DNA from: Gelidibacter gilvus
GTDB taxonomy: Bacteria; Bacteroidota; Bacteroidia; Flavobacteriales; Flavobacteriaceae
Assembly (NCBI RefSeq): GCF_004115975.1
Contig: NZ_SDDZ01000001.1
Span: 248,001-312,000, forward strand
Direction of reading: 5' to 3'
DNA: 64,000 nt
Each line of letters begins with the position of its first letter. Positions within the stretch are counted from its first letter, which is position 1. Shown in pieces: positions 52,483 through 60,271 of the stretch. Position numbers and translations under genes: made by a program. A model generated the notes under the pieces. It saw only the letters and a list, made by a program, of their open reading frames with translations. It had not been told where the DNA came from and ran no database searches.

Positions 52483-54306
52483 ATGAGTTTTGAGATCATC
52501 CTTGTATTTATCATTCTTGGAGTAACCATTCTGCTCTTTGCAACAGAAGCATTGCCTATAGATAAGATTGCATTCCTTATTATCGTAGCACTTGTTTTAA
52601 CTGGTCTAACCTCTCCTGAAGAGGCAATCAGTGGTTTTTCCAGCTCCGCCACCATCACCATCTTGATGCTCATGATTTTGGCAATAGGTCTCGAAGACAA
52701 TGGTGTTATTGATCTTTTGACGCAGTCCATCAAGAAATTAAAAATTCTACCAATGGTATTGATGGTTCCGGCGTTCATGCTTATCTCGGCATCCATTTCA
52801 GCATTCATTAGTACCACGGCAGTTGTCGTCATTTTTATTAAGATTATTGCGCAACTTTCTGAGAAGTATAATTTCTCTGCTCCAAAATTATTAATGCCCA
52901 TTTCTTTTGCTGGTATTTTAGGTGGAAGCTGTACGTTAATGGGAACTTCCACAAACCTGTTGGTAAATTCTGTGGCCCAAAAGTTAGGAGCAGAACAGTT
53001 TTCGTTTTTTGAATTTACGGTATACGGTGTTATTTTATTAGCTGTTGGCATTGTGTTCATGACCATTGCAAGCCGATGGTTACCAAAAACCAATAACAAT
53101 GAACTCACCGATACTTTCGTTGACAACACGTTTATGTTCACGTTGACCGTAAAACCAGAATCAAAACTTATTGGCACTGCTTTATCAGATGCTAAATTTT
53201 ATAAAAACCCAGATATCCGTGTATTAAGACTTATCCGTAATGATATTGTCAACAATGCCCCTGGACCTAATACAACACTACGCGTTGATGATAAGTTGGT
53301 CGTTTTAAGTGATGTCAAAGCGTATGCTTCCATCTCAAAAGATGATTTCAGGCTTACCGCTGAAAGTGAATTGTATTTTCCGGAGGATATGGATGCAGGT
53401 CTTGAAAACGAAAGTAAAAAAATCAGATACAGCTTTGTGGAATTATTGATTCTTCCAGGATCTGAATTTATTGACAAATCGTTCTCCGAAATTAAAAACT
53501 TACTTTTTAATGTGGCGAGGCCTTTGGGAATTCAAAACAGAAGACAATTTGAAAAAGGAATGCGTCTCAACCTTCCTAAAATCATAAAAAACAACAACTT
53601 ACAAGCTGGAGACAAACTACTTTTGAAGGCAAAAGAAGATGAAATCAAACATCTGTATTCCATAGACAATACCATAGTGCTAAGACATCATGAAGAAGAT
53701 TACAAGATTAATCCTTACAAAAGAACGATAAGTCTCTTAGCCCTGGTAATGGTTGTAGGTTTGGCGGCAAGTGGTGTGTTAACCATCTTATCAAGTGCAT
53801 TGTCTGGCGTTGCGTTGCTTCTCATAACAAACTGCATCAACTTATCAAAGATTTATAAAAAGGTAAACTGGCAAATCATTTTTTTATTGGCAGGCATGAT
53901 TCCATTAGGGATTGCCATGCACAACTCCAAGACAGATATGTGGATCTCAGAGGTTTTACTGAATTTGCTTACGGGTCAGAACAACATTATTATTTTAGGT
54001 GTCCTGTTTGGAATTACCATGATCATGAGCGGTTTTATATCCAACAACGCCACTGCGGTCATCATCACACCTATAGCCATAACTCTGGCTGCTGGGTTAG
54101 ATTTACCTGCCAAACCGTTTATTCTTGCGGTCATGTTTGCCGCCAATTTTAGTTTCTTCACACCTATGGGGTACCAAACTAACACATTAATTTACGGAAC
54201 TGGCGCTTATAAGTTCAGGCATTTCTTGATCATTGGAGGATTATTGTCCATTATCTTGTTGGTTGTGGGCACGCTTCTGTTATCCACAATGCTTAACGGC
54301 CACTAA
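52483..54306 (+). CDS. SLC13/DASS-type permease with RCK_C domains
   Basis: A 607-residue membrane transporter of the divalent anion:sodium symporter (SLC13) or ArsB-like type. Eleven or so hydrophobic segments are interrupted by a cytoplasmic stretch (about 200-400) holding two TrkA-C (RCK_C) domains, as in DFRVLRLIRN and DKLLLKAKEDEI. The N-terminal half has FSSSATITILMLM and STNLLVNS; the C-terminal half has SNNATAVIITPIAITLA and NFSFFTPMGYQTN. These are family motifs for sodium and anion binding. Substrate could be sulfate, phosphate or a dicarboxylate. It begins 25 bp after the metallophosphoesterase gene, so a shared transcript is possible. Confidence 0.9.
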   Translation: MSFEIILVFIILGVTILLFATEALPIDKIAFLIIVALVLTGLTSPEEAISGFSSSATITILMLMILAIGLEDNGVIDLLTQSIKKLKILPMVLMVPAFMLISASISAFISTTAVVVIFIKIIAQLSEKYNFSAPKLLMPISFAGILGGSCTLMGTSTNLLVNSVAQKLGAEQFSFFEFTVYGVILLAVGIVFMTIASRWLPKTNNNELTDTFVDNTFMFTLTVKPESKLIGTALSDAKFYKNPDIRVLRLIRNDIVNNAPGPNTTLRVDDKLVVLSDVKAYASISKDDFRLTAESELYFPEDMDAGLENESKKIRYSFVELLILPGSEFIDKSFSEIKNLLFNVARPLGIQNRRQFEKGMRLNLPKIIKNNNLQAGDKLLLKAKEDEIKHLYSIDNTIVLRHHEEDYKINPYKRTISLLALVMVVGLAASGVLTILSSALSGVALLLITNCINLSKIYKKVNWQIIFLLAGMIPLGIAMHNSKTDMWISEVLLNLLTGQNNIIILGVLFGITMIMSGFISNNATAVIITPIAITLAAGLDLPAKPFILAVMFAANFSFFTPMGYQTNTLIYGTGAYKFRHFLIIGGLLSIILLVVGTLLLSTMLNGH

Positions 54307-54445
54307 TTTCAACTTTTTAGTGTCTTTATTTTGCGATTTATTAAAACTACCCCGCTTTAATATCCTTATTCAGTAAAAATTTCAATTTCATAATCGTATT
54401 AGAGCTAGCTTTAGTAATTTTAGATGTTCAAACAAATTTAAATAC

Positions 54446-57025
54446 ATGTCAAAGCAACCAAAATTAACGCGTTTTAATCAAAGCGTCTTATCAAAATATC
54501 AAATCTATAATGGTATTTTCATGACCTTGCCATTTGATGCCGTCACAAAAACCGGTGTTTTATTGCCATTGTTTCATGAGACCTGCCGTAAAGGCTTTAG
54601 TGATGGTATGGATCCTACCTCTATAGTCAATTCATTTTTTGAAAAATACCAAGCCCGACGCAGTCCAGAAAGCCAAATCAACTTACTGTTTCGTTTTATC
54701 CAATATATTGAACGTCAAGTCGTATTGTTTGACGCCATAGAAGATGCGGCATTCCCGATAGTCAATAATATGGATGGGATTGGTACTTTAAGAAGTTTGA
54801 AAGAAAGCGTCTCTGCAGAAAACAAAATGGAATTGCTCCGAAAATATCTGAAGGAATTTAAGGTCCGTATTGTATTGACCGCTCACCCTACGCAATTCTA
54901 CCCAGGCTCCGTTTTAGGTATTATTACGGATCTGACCGAAGCCATTAAGGAAAACGATTTGCTTCGCATCAACGATTTGCTTGCACAATTAGGGAAAACA
55001 CCATTTTTTAAACATGAAAAACCAACTCCTTATGATGAAGCCGTCAGCTTAATCTGGTATTTGGAAAATGTTTTTTATAAATCCTTTGGGGACATTTTCG
55101 ACTATATCCAACAGAATATATTTGATGGAAATAAAATTGACAATAACATCATCAATATTGGTTTCTGGCCAGGCGGAGATCGCGATGGAAATCCCTTTGT
55201 GACGCCTGAAATCACTCTCAAAGTGGCAGAGCGTTTAAAAGAAACCATAATTAAAAACTATTATCGCGACGTTAGAAGACTGAAAAGAAAACTCACTTTT
55301 AGAGGTACTGAAGAGCGTATGTCGCTCCTAGAAAATGAACTGTATGAATTGATGATTGGCAATCCTTCTGAATTGACCTTAGACGATTTAAAAACGGAAT
55401 TAAATTCGATAAAAGACATAATCATCCAAAAACACCAATCGCTGTATGTTTCTGAAATCAACAGTTTACTCAATAAAATCCATCTTTTCGGATTTCATTT
55501 TTCAACGTTGGATATCCGACAGGACAGCCGTGCGCACGAAAAAGTGTTTATCGATTTAGTGAAAACCTTATTAAAAAGTGGCAGTACCATTTTTCCGAAA
55601 AATTATTTTGAACTTTCACCATCAGAACAAGTGCAAGTACTCTCAAAAGTTGAGGGCAAAATTGATTTCTCCTTGATAAAAGATGACGAAACGCTAAAAA
55701 CCTTGCAAATCATTGAAGCTATTAAAACCATTCAGGAAAAAAATGGCGAACAGGCTTGCAACAGATATATCATCAGTAACAACCAAAGCACGCTGCATGT
55801 CATGCATTTGTTTGCGATGTTAAAACTCGTAGCGTTTCAAGATCAAATGACCGTTGATATTGGTCCTCTTTTTGAAACCATCACCGATTTGGAAAACGCT
55901 CATTTGGTCATGGAGGAGCTGTATACAAATCCTGCATACAGTGCACATCTAAAATCAAGAAACAACAAACAGACCATCATGCTTGGGTTTAGTGATGGTA
56001 CCAAAGATGGTGGCTATTTGATGGCCAATTGGGCCATTTATAAAGCGAAAGAGCGCCTCACCGAAATTTCACGTAAGTATGAAGTGACCGTTATTTTCTT
56101 TGATGGCCGTGGTGGTCCTCCCGCACGTGGTGGTGGAAAAACACATAATTTCTATGCGTCATTAGGACCAACTATTGAAGACAAAGAAGTACAATTGACC
56201 ATTCAAGGGCAGACCATTAGTTCTAATTTTGGCACTTTAGATTCGTCACAGTATAATTTGGAGCAGTTGATCAGTTCTGGTATTTATAATAGCTTGATTG
56301 ATAGCGATTTACGTATGTTACCAGAAAACAGGGAAGTCATGGGCAATCTGGCCACTTTGAGTTATAAAGCTTACGCCGATTTTAAGGCACATCCAAAATT
56401 CATTTCTTATTTAGAGAATATGAGTACCTTAAAATACTATTCCAAAACCAATATTGGAAGTAGGCCAACAAAACGTGGCAAATCTGAAGGACTTGTTTTT
56501 GAAGATTTAAGGGCCATTCCGTTTGTTGGATCTTGGAGCCAACTTAAACAAAACGTCCCAGGATTCTTTGGGGTAGGAACAGCTTTAAAATATTATGAAG
56601 ACGCCAATGAATTTGAAAAAGTACAGCATCTGTTTAAAACATCAAGTTTCTTCAAAACATTGATTGAAAACAGCATGATGTCCTTGTCAAAATCCTTCTT
56701 TGATCTGACCAAATACATGTCTGACGATCCTGAATATGGTCCATTTTGGAACATCATTCATGATGAGTACGTCATCACAAAACGTTTGATCCTTAAACTG
56801 ACAGGCTTTACTGAATTGATGCAGGAAGAGCCTTCCGGTAAAGCATCCATTAGCATAAGGGAATCTATTGTGTTACCGCTTTTAACCATTCAGCAATTCG
56901 CCTTAAAGAAAATTCAGGAATTGGAGAAGGAATCGCCACGGGATGAAGCGCAAATCAAAGTTTACGAAAAAATCGTGATGCGTTCTTTGTTTGGAAATAT
57001 TAATGCGAGCAGGAATTCGGCCTAA
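54446..57025 (+). CDS. ppc: Phosphoenolpyruvate carboxylase
   Basis: An 859-residue enzyme that forms oxaloacetate from PEP and bicarbonate, replenishing the TCA cycle. The catalytic His is in VLTAHPTQF (about 146). Other motifs are FWPGGDRDGNPFVTPE near 230, RGGPPARGGGKTH near 556 (catalytic loop), TNIGSRPTKRG near 671, and FVGSWSQLKQNVPGFFG near 691. The C-terminus ends NASRNSA; the family usually ends RNTG, and the change is small. Length is typical for Bacteroidota. It is monocistronic, followed by a 600-bp regulatory spacer. Confidence 0.95.
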   Translation: MSKQPKLTRFNQSVLSKYQIYNGIFMTLPFDAVTKTGVLLPLFHETCRKGFSDGMDPTSIVNSFFEKYQARRSPESQINLLFRFIQYIERQVVLFDAIEDAAFPIVNNMDGIGTLRSLKESVSAENKMELLRKYLKEFKVRIVLTAHPTQFYPGSVLGIITDLTEAIKENDLLRINDLLAQLGKTPFFKHEKPTPYDEAVSLIWYLENVFYKSFGDIFDYIQQNIFDGNKIDNNIINIGFWPGGDRDGNPFVTPEITLKVAERLKETIIKNYYRDVRRLKRKLTFRGTEERMSLLENELYELMIGNPSELTLDDLKTELNSIKDIIIQKHQSLYVSEINSLLNKIHLFGFHFSTLDIRQDSRAHEKVFIDLVKTLLKSGSTIFPKNYFELSPSEQVQVLSKVEGKIDFSLIKDDETLKTLQIIEAIKTIQEKNGEQACNRYIISNNQSTLHVMHLFAMLKLVAFQDQMTVDIGPLFETITDLENAHLVMEELYTNPAYSAHLKSRNNKQTIMLGFSDGTKDGGYLMANWAIYKAKERLTEISRKYEVTVIFFDGRGGPPARGGGKTHNFYASLGPTIEDKEVQLTIQGQTISSNFGTLDSSQYNLEQLISSGIYNSLIDSDLRMLPENREVMGNLATLSYKAYADFKAHPKFISYLENMSTLKYYSKTNIGSRPTKRGKSEGLVFEDLRAIPFVGSWSQLKQNVPGFFGVGTALKYYEDANEFEKVQHLFKTSSFFKTLIENSMMSLSKSFFDLTKYMSDDPEYGPFWNIIHDEYVITKRLILKLTGFTELMQEEPSGKASISIRESIVLPLLTIQQFALKKIQELEKESPRDEAQIKVYEKIVMRSLFGNINASRNSA

Positions 57026-57094
57026 AGATTTGAGTTCATACTTCGAAATTATTTCTAAAGAGAGGTAATCAGGCAATTTTAACAGCAAAGGTTT

Positions 57095-57129
57095 GTAAAT
57101 TATTTACAATCAAGTCTTTGTTCTTGATT
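57095..57129. other. Two adjoining palindromes downstream of ppc
   Basis: GTAAATTATTTAC at 57095-57107 is a perfect 13-nt palindrome. It abuts AATCAAG-8 nt-CTTGATT at 57108-57129. There is no T run after them, so they are not classic terminators; they may be binding sites or a ppc transcript end. Confidence 0.5.
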
Positions 57130-57248
57130 CTACAAGCGCAGCGGTCTTGATACTTTATAAGAAAACAATGAATATAAAAAACATATTTAAACATTCTTCG
57201 CGAAAATATTAGGTTTTGAAATAATAAATTTTGACTTTTGACGAATAA

Positions 57249-57311
57249 ATGAACAAACAAAACTTAAATATTATTTCTATTATTCGCGTTGTGATTATTT
57301 CACAACGATGA
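57249..57311 (+). CDS. Leader peptide 1 of the ilv operon attenuator
   Basis: A 20-residue reading frame with TGA stop. The core NLNIISIIRVVIIS contains six Ile (all ATT), two Val and one Leu, the products of the downstream pathway. It is followed by an intrinsic terminator 33 nt after the stop. A hairpin CGTTGTGA/TCACAACG (57287-57307) lies inside the coding sequence. The stop codon (57309-57311) lies within the 5' arm of the proposed antiterminator. No Shine-Dalgarno precedes it, which is normal here. It is too short for homology; the evidence is composition and position. Confidence 0.85.
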   Translation: MNKQNLNIISIIRVVIISQR

Positions 57312-57357
57312 GGAATGGTATCTAAAGTTTAAATATAAAACGTAAAGCCTTCCTCAT
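57308..57357 (+). promoter_or_regulatory. Antiterminator 1 of the ilv attenuator
   Basis: ATGAGGAA (57308-57315) pairs perfectly with TTCCTCAT (57350-57357); with a bulged T, the next GG pairs with CC at 57348-57349. This pairing removes the 5' arm of terminator 1. A ribosome that finishes leader 1 would cover the first arm and let the terminator form. A ribosome stalled on early Ile codons would leave it free. Confidence 0.75.
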
Positions 57358-57375
57358 AATTGGAAGGCTTTTTTT
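57344..57375 (+). terminator. Attenuator terminator 1
   Basis: The stem AAAGCCTTCC/GGAAGGCTTT of 10 bp has an 8-nt loop and ends in a run of seven T (57369-57375). It lies after leader peptide 1 and more than 260 bp before ilvE. Confidence 0.93.
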
Positions 57376-57381
57376 GTACCT

Positions 57382-57432
57382 ATGAATCAGATTATTGTCA
57401 TTATTAGCGTGATTATTATTAGCTCGAGTTAG
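57382..57432 (+). CDS. Leader peptide 2 of the ilv operon attenuator
   Basis: A 16-residue reading frame, MNQIIVIISVIIISSS, with TAG stop. Seven Ile (all ATT) and two Val make up more than half of it. Its ATG lies only 7 nt after the T run of terminator 1, so it is transcribed only when terminator 1 is passed. The stop codon abuts the 5' arm of the second antiterminator. A weaker hairpin ATTAGC-TCGA-GTTAGT (57418-57433) may act as the protector stem. Confidence 0.85.
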   Translation: MNQIIVIISVIIISSS

Positions 57433-57470
57433 TTGATACAGTATGCTATTTCCATAAAAGCCTGTATCAA
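57433..57470 (+). promoter_or_regulatory. Antiterminator 2 of the ilv attenuator
   Basis: TTGATACAG (57433-57441) is the exact reverse complement of CTGTATCAA (57462-57470), which is most of the 5' arm of terminator 2. The pairing can extend with wobble pairs into the TAG stop of leader 2. It is mutually exclusive with terminator 2. Confidence 0.78.
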
Positions 57471-57489
57471 TTGAGATACAGGCTTTTTT
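57456..57489 (+). terminator. Attenuator terminator 2
   Basis: GCCTGTATC/GATACAGGC is a perfect 9-bp stem, extended to 13 bp by A/T pairs, with a 6-nt loop and six T (57484-57489). It lies 23 nt after leader 2. Confidence 0.93.
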
Positions 57490-57644
57490 AATTGAAAAGT
57501 TTAGCATATTGAACGTCATAAATAAACCAACCTAAAAAATTGATTATCAATATTTTTGGTGTCAAAGATAAACGCTGAGTTTAGTCTTAAATCGTAAATT
57601 CAAAACCTTGAAACAATCTTAATATTGTAATTTTAAAACTTTAA

Positions 57645-58550
57645 ATGATTATGAACGCGTATTCCAACAACCAAACTATTATTTACCACAACGGTGAATT
57701 TTTAAAACCTGAAGCCGCCACAGGTAGTTTATACAGCCAAACTTTGCATTATGGCAATGGCGTTTTTGAAGGGATTAGATCTTACGAAACTCCTAAAGGC
57801 GCCAAAATTTTCAAAGCTAAAGAACACTACAAACGATTAAAATACGGCGCTGAAGTCATGGGGATTCCTTTCAACTATACTGTTGAAGAGCTTACAGCAA
57901 TCACCTACGATCTTTTAAAAAGAAACAATCTCGAAGATGCCTATATCCGCCCTTTAATTACTACCGGCGCTAATATGGGCTTATATACTTCAAAGGAATC
58001 TATCTTGACCATGCAGTGTTGGGAATGGGGGAAATTAATGGGCGACAAATTATTGCGTGTGATGACGTCCTCTTTTGAACGTCCAAATCCAAAATCCTGT
58101 TTTGTTGAAGCAAAAGTAACCGGGCATTATATTAACTCCATTTTATCCACCAACGAAGCTAAAGACGCAGGTTTTGATGAAGCCTTGTTATTGGATATGC
58201 ATGGCAATGTCGCAGAATGTTCAGGAGCAAACATCTTTATGGAAAAAAACGGAAAGTTATATACACCTAAAAAAGGGAGTATCATGGCAGGAATTACACG
58301 TTCTACCATCTTAGAAATTTGCCAAGAAGAAGGTATTCCAGTTGAAGAAAAGCATTTCAAATTGGACGAGTTGAAACAAGCAGACAGTTCATTTTTTACG
58401 GGAACGGCAGCAGAAGTTGTTGGACTCAAATCTTTAGATGAGTATGAGTTTCCATTACGATGGACAGATTCATTAGGATTTAAATTAATGCAGTTGTACC
58501 AACAAGAAGTTTTAGGACAACGAAAAAATAAATTTTCAAAAGCACTATGA
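57645..58550 (+). CDS. ilvE: Branched-chain amino acid aminotransferase
   Basis: A 301-residue fold-type IV PLP aminotransferase that makes Ile, Leu and Val from their 2-oxo acids. [18 protein letters not shown] near 31-48 is the N-terminal signature. The PLP lysine is in [13 protein letters not shown] near 158. [18 protein letters not shown] near 187 and [13 protein letters not shown] near 212 follow. ATG at 57651 is an alternative start. It is the first gene of the ilv operon, under the tandem attenuators, and overlaps ilvD by 4 bp (ATGA). Confidence 0.95.
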   Translation: MIMNAYSNNQTIIYHNGEFLKPEAATGSLYSQTLHYGNGVFEGIRSYETPKGAKIFKAKEHYKRLKYGAEVMGIPFNYTVEELTAITYDLLKRNNLEDAYIRPLITTGANMGLYTSKESILTMQCWEWGKLMGDKLLRVMTSSFERPNPKSCFVEAKVTGHYINSILSTNEAKDAGFDEALLLDMHGNVAECSGANIFMEKNGKLYTPKKGSIMAGITRSTILEICQEEGIPVEEKHFKLDELKQADSSFFTGTAAEVVGLKSLDEYEFPLRWTDSLGFKLMQLYQQEVLGQRKNKFSKAL

Positions 58551-60226
58551 GTAATCTAAATAAATACAGTAAAACAGTCACCCAAGATCCAACACAACCC
58601 GCAGCACAAGCCATGTTGCACGCCATTGGTTTGACTACCGAGGACTTTTTCAAACCCATGATTGGCATTGCCAGCACTGGTTATGAAGGGAATCCGTGTA
58701 ATATGCACCTTAACGATTTGGCTAAATTGGTAAAAGAAGGCACAAAAAATGAAGATATCATCGGTTTGATATTCAATACGATTGGTGTGAGCGATGGCAT
58801 TTCAATGGGAACGCCAGGCATGCGCTACTCGCTTCCTTCTCGTGATATCATTGCAGATTCCATGGAAACTGTTGTTCAAGCCATGAGTTATGATGGGTTG
58901 GTAACTGTAGTGGGTTGCGATAAAAATATGCCGGGTGCGTTAATGGCGATGATTCGCTTGAACCGTCCAAGTATTTTAGTGTATGGTGGTACCATCGATT
59001 CAGGTTGTCATAATGGAAAAAAATTAGATATCGTTTCCGCATTTGAAGCTTGGGGCAGTAAAGTTGCAGGCACCATGTCAGAAACCGAATACCAAACTAT
59101 TGTTGAAAAAGCATGTCCAGGAGCTGGTGCTTGTGGAGGAATGTACACTGCAAATACGATGGCTTCGGCTATTGAAGCATTGGGGATGACGTTACCTTAT
59201 AACTCTTCAAACCCTGCACTCAGCAAAGACAAACAACAAGAATCCGTTAAGGCGGGTGAAGCCATGCGACTCTTATTGGAAAAAGACATCAAGCCATCAG
59301 ACATCATTACCAGAAAATCCCTGGAGAATGCGGTGAGGTTGGTGACTATTCTTGGAGGTTCTACCAATGCAGTACTCCATTTTTTAGCGATTGCAAGAGC
59401 CGCCCAAATAGATTTTACGCTTAAGGATTTTCAAAACATAAGTGACAACACGCCATTTTTAGCCGATTTAAAACCAAGCGGAAAATATCTTATGGAAGAT
59501 GTACACGCTGTTGGTGGCATCCCCGCGGTTTTAAAATATCTCCTTAAAAAAGGGATGCTTCATGGCGACTGTATGACGGTTACTGGAAAAACAATGGCAG
59601 AAAACCTTTTGGATGTAGCCGATTTAAAAGAAGGTCAAGACGTGATCATGCCTATAGAAAATCCGATTAAAATTTCTGGCCATTTACGCATGCTCTATGG
59701 CAATTTAGCTACAGAGGGAAGTGTGGCTAAAATAACAGGAAAGGAAGGCTTACGTTTTGTTGGAAAAGCAAAAGTTTTTGAAGGAGAATATGCCTCTAAT
59801 GATGGTATTAGAGATGGAAAGGTAGAAAAAGGCGATGTTGTCGTTATTCGCTATGAAGGACCAAAAGGTGGCCCTGGAATGCCGGAAATGCTAAAACCAA
59901 CCGCAGCCATTATTGGTGCAGGATTAGGTCAAGATGTGGCATTGATTACAGACGGTCGTTTTTCAGGAGGTACCCATGGTTTTGTGGTAGGACATATCAC
60001 TCCAGAAGCGCAAGAAGGCGGTGCAATTGCTTTGGTAAAAGATGGCGATTTGATAACCATTGATGCCGAAACCAATACCATTACTTTAGAAGTATCAGAA
60101 GAAGAACTTCAAAACAGACGTTCAAAATGGCAAGCCCCTGCTTTAAAATTTGAGCGAGGCGTTCTATATAAATATGCCAGAACAGTTTCATCGGCATCTA
60201 AAGGATGTGTAACGGATGAGTTCTAA
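58547..60226 (+). CDS. ilvD: Dihydroxy-acid dehydratase
   Basis: A 559-residue iron-sulfur enzyme that dehydrates 2,3-dihydroxy-isovalerate and 2,3-dihydroxy-3-methylvalerate, the third common step of Val/Ile/Leu synthesis. Cluster cysteines are in [15 protein letters not shown] near 123 and in [18 protein letters not shown] near 190; the other family cysteine is PCNMHLND near 48. [17 protein letters not shown] near 475 is the C-terminal signature. Length is typical. It overlaps ilvE and is followed 45 bp later by ilvB, with a 20-nt palindrome between. Confidence 0.97.
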   Translation: MSNLNKYSKTVTQDPTQPAAQAMLHAIGLTTEDFFKPMIGIASTGYEGNPCNMHLNDLAKLVKEGTKNEDIIGLIFNTIGVSDGISMGTPGMRYSLPSRDIIADSMETVVQAMSYDGLVTVVGCDKNMPGALMAMIRLNRPSILVYGGTIDSGCHNGKKLDIVSAFEAWGSKVAGTMSETEYQTIVEKACPGAGACGGMYTANTMASAIEALGMTLPYNSSNPALSKDKQQESVKAGEAMRLLLEKDIKPSDIITRKSLENAVRLVTILGGSTNAVLHFLAIARAAQIDFTLKDFQNISDNTPFLADLKPSGKYLMEDVHAVGGIPAVLKYLLKKGMLHGDCMTVTGKTMAENLLDVADLKEGQDVIMPIENPIKISGHLRMLYGNLATEGSVAKITGKEGLRFVGKAKVFEGEYASNDGIRDGKVEKGDVVVIRYEGPKGGPGMPEMLKPTAAIIGAGLGQDVALITDGRFSGGTHGFVVGHITPEAQEGGAIALVKDGDLITIDAETNTITLEVSEEELQNRRSKWQAPALKFERGVLYKYARTVSSASKGCVTDEF

Positions 60227-60230
60227 ACAA

Positions 60231-60250
60231 ATTCCTGCGCAGGCAGGAAT
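60231..60250. repeat. 20-nt palindrome between ilvD and ilvB
   Basis: ATTCCTGC-GCAG-GCAGGAAT is a perfect inverted repeat in the 45-bp ilvD-ilvB spacer. It belongs to a TTCCTGCGCAGGCAGGAA-type repeat that I recall from other flavobacterial genomes. No T run follows, so it should not terminate. Confidence 0.75.
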
Positions 60251-60271
60251 CTTATTAATTGAAGTAAGATT

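Larger units (their letters stand above)
57026..57644 (+). promoter_or_regulatory. Untranslated leader region of the ilv operon, tandem attenuators
   Basis: About 620 bp between ppc and ilvE. It contains two adjoining palindromes near 57095-57129, then leader peptide 1, terminator 1, leader peptide 2 and terminator 2, each detailed below. After terminator 2 another 155 bp lead to ilvE with no further hairpin seen. No confident TAnnTTTG box was found, so the transcription start is unknown. Confidence 0.85.

Noticed and set aside
52458-53177. A 239-codon minus-strand open frame opposite the SLC13 transporter gene
   Set aside because: It mirrors the transporter coding frame, is low in family-like motifs, and the plus-strand frame has clear transporter motifs. 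It is a shadow frame.
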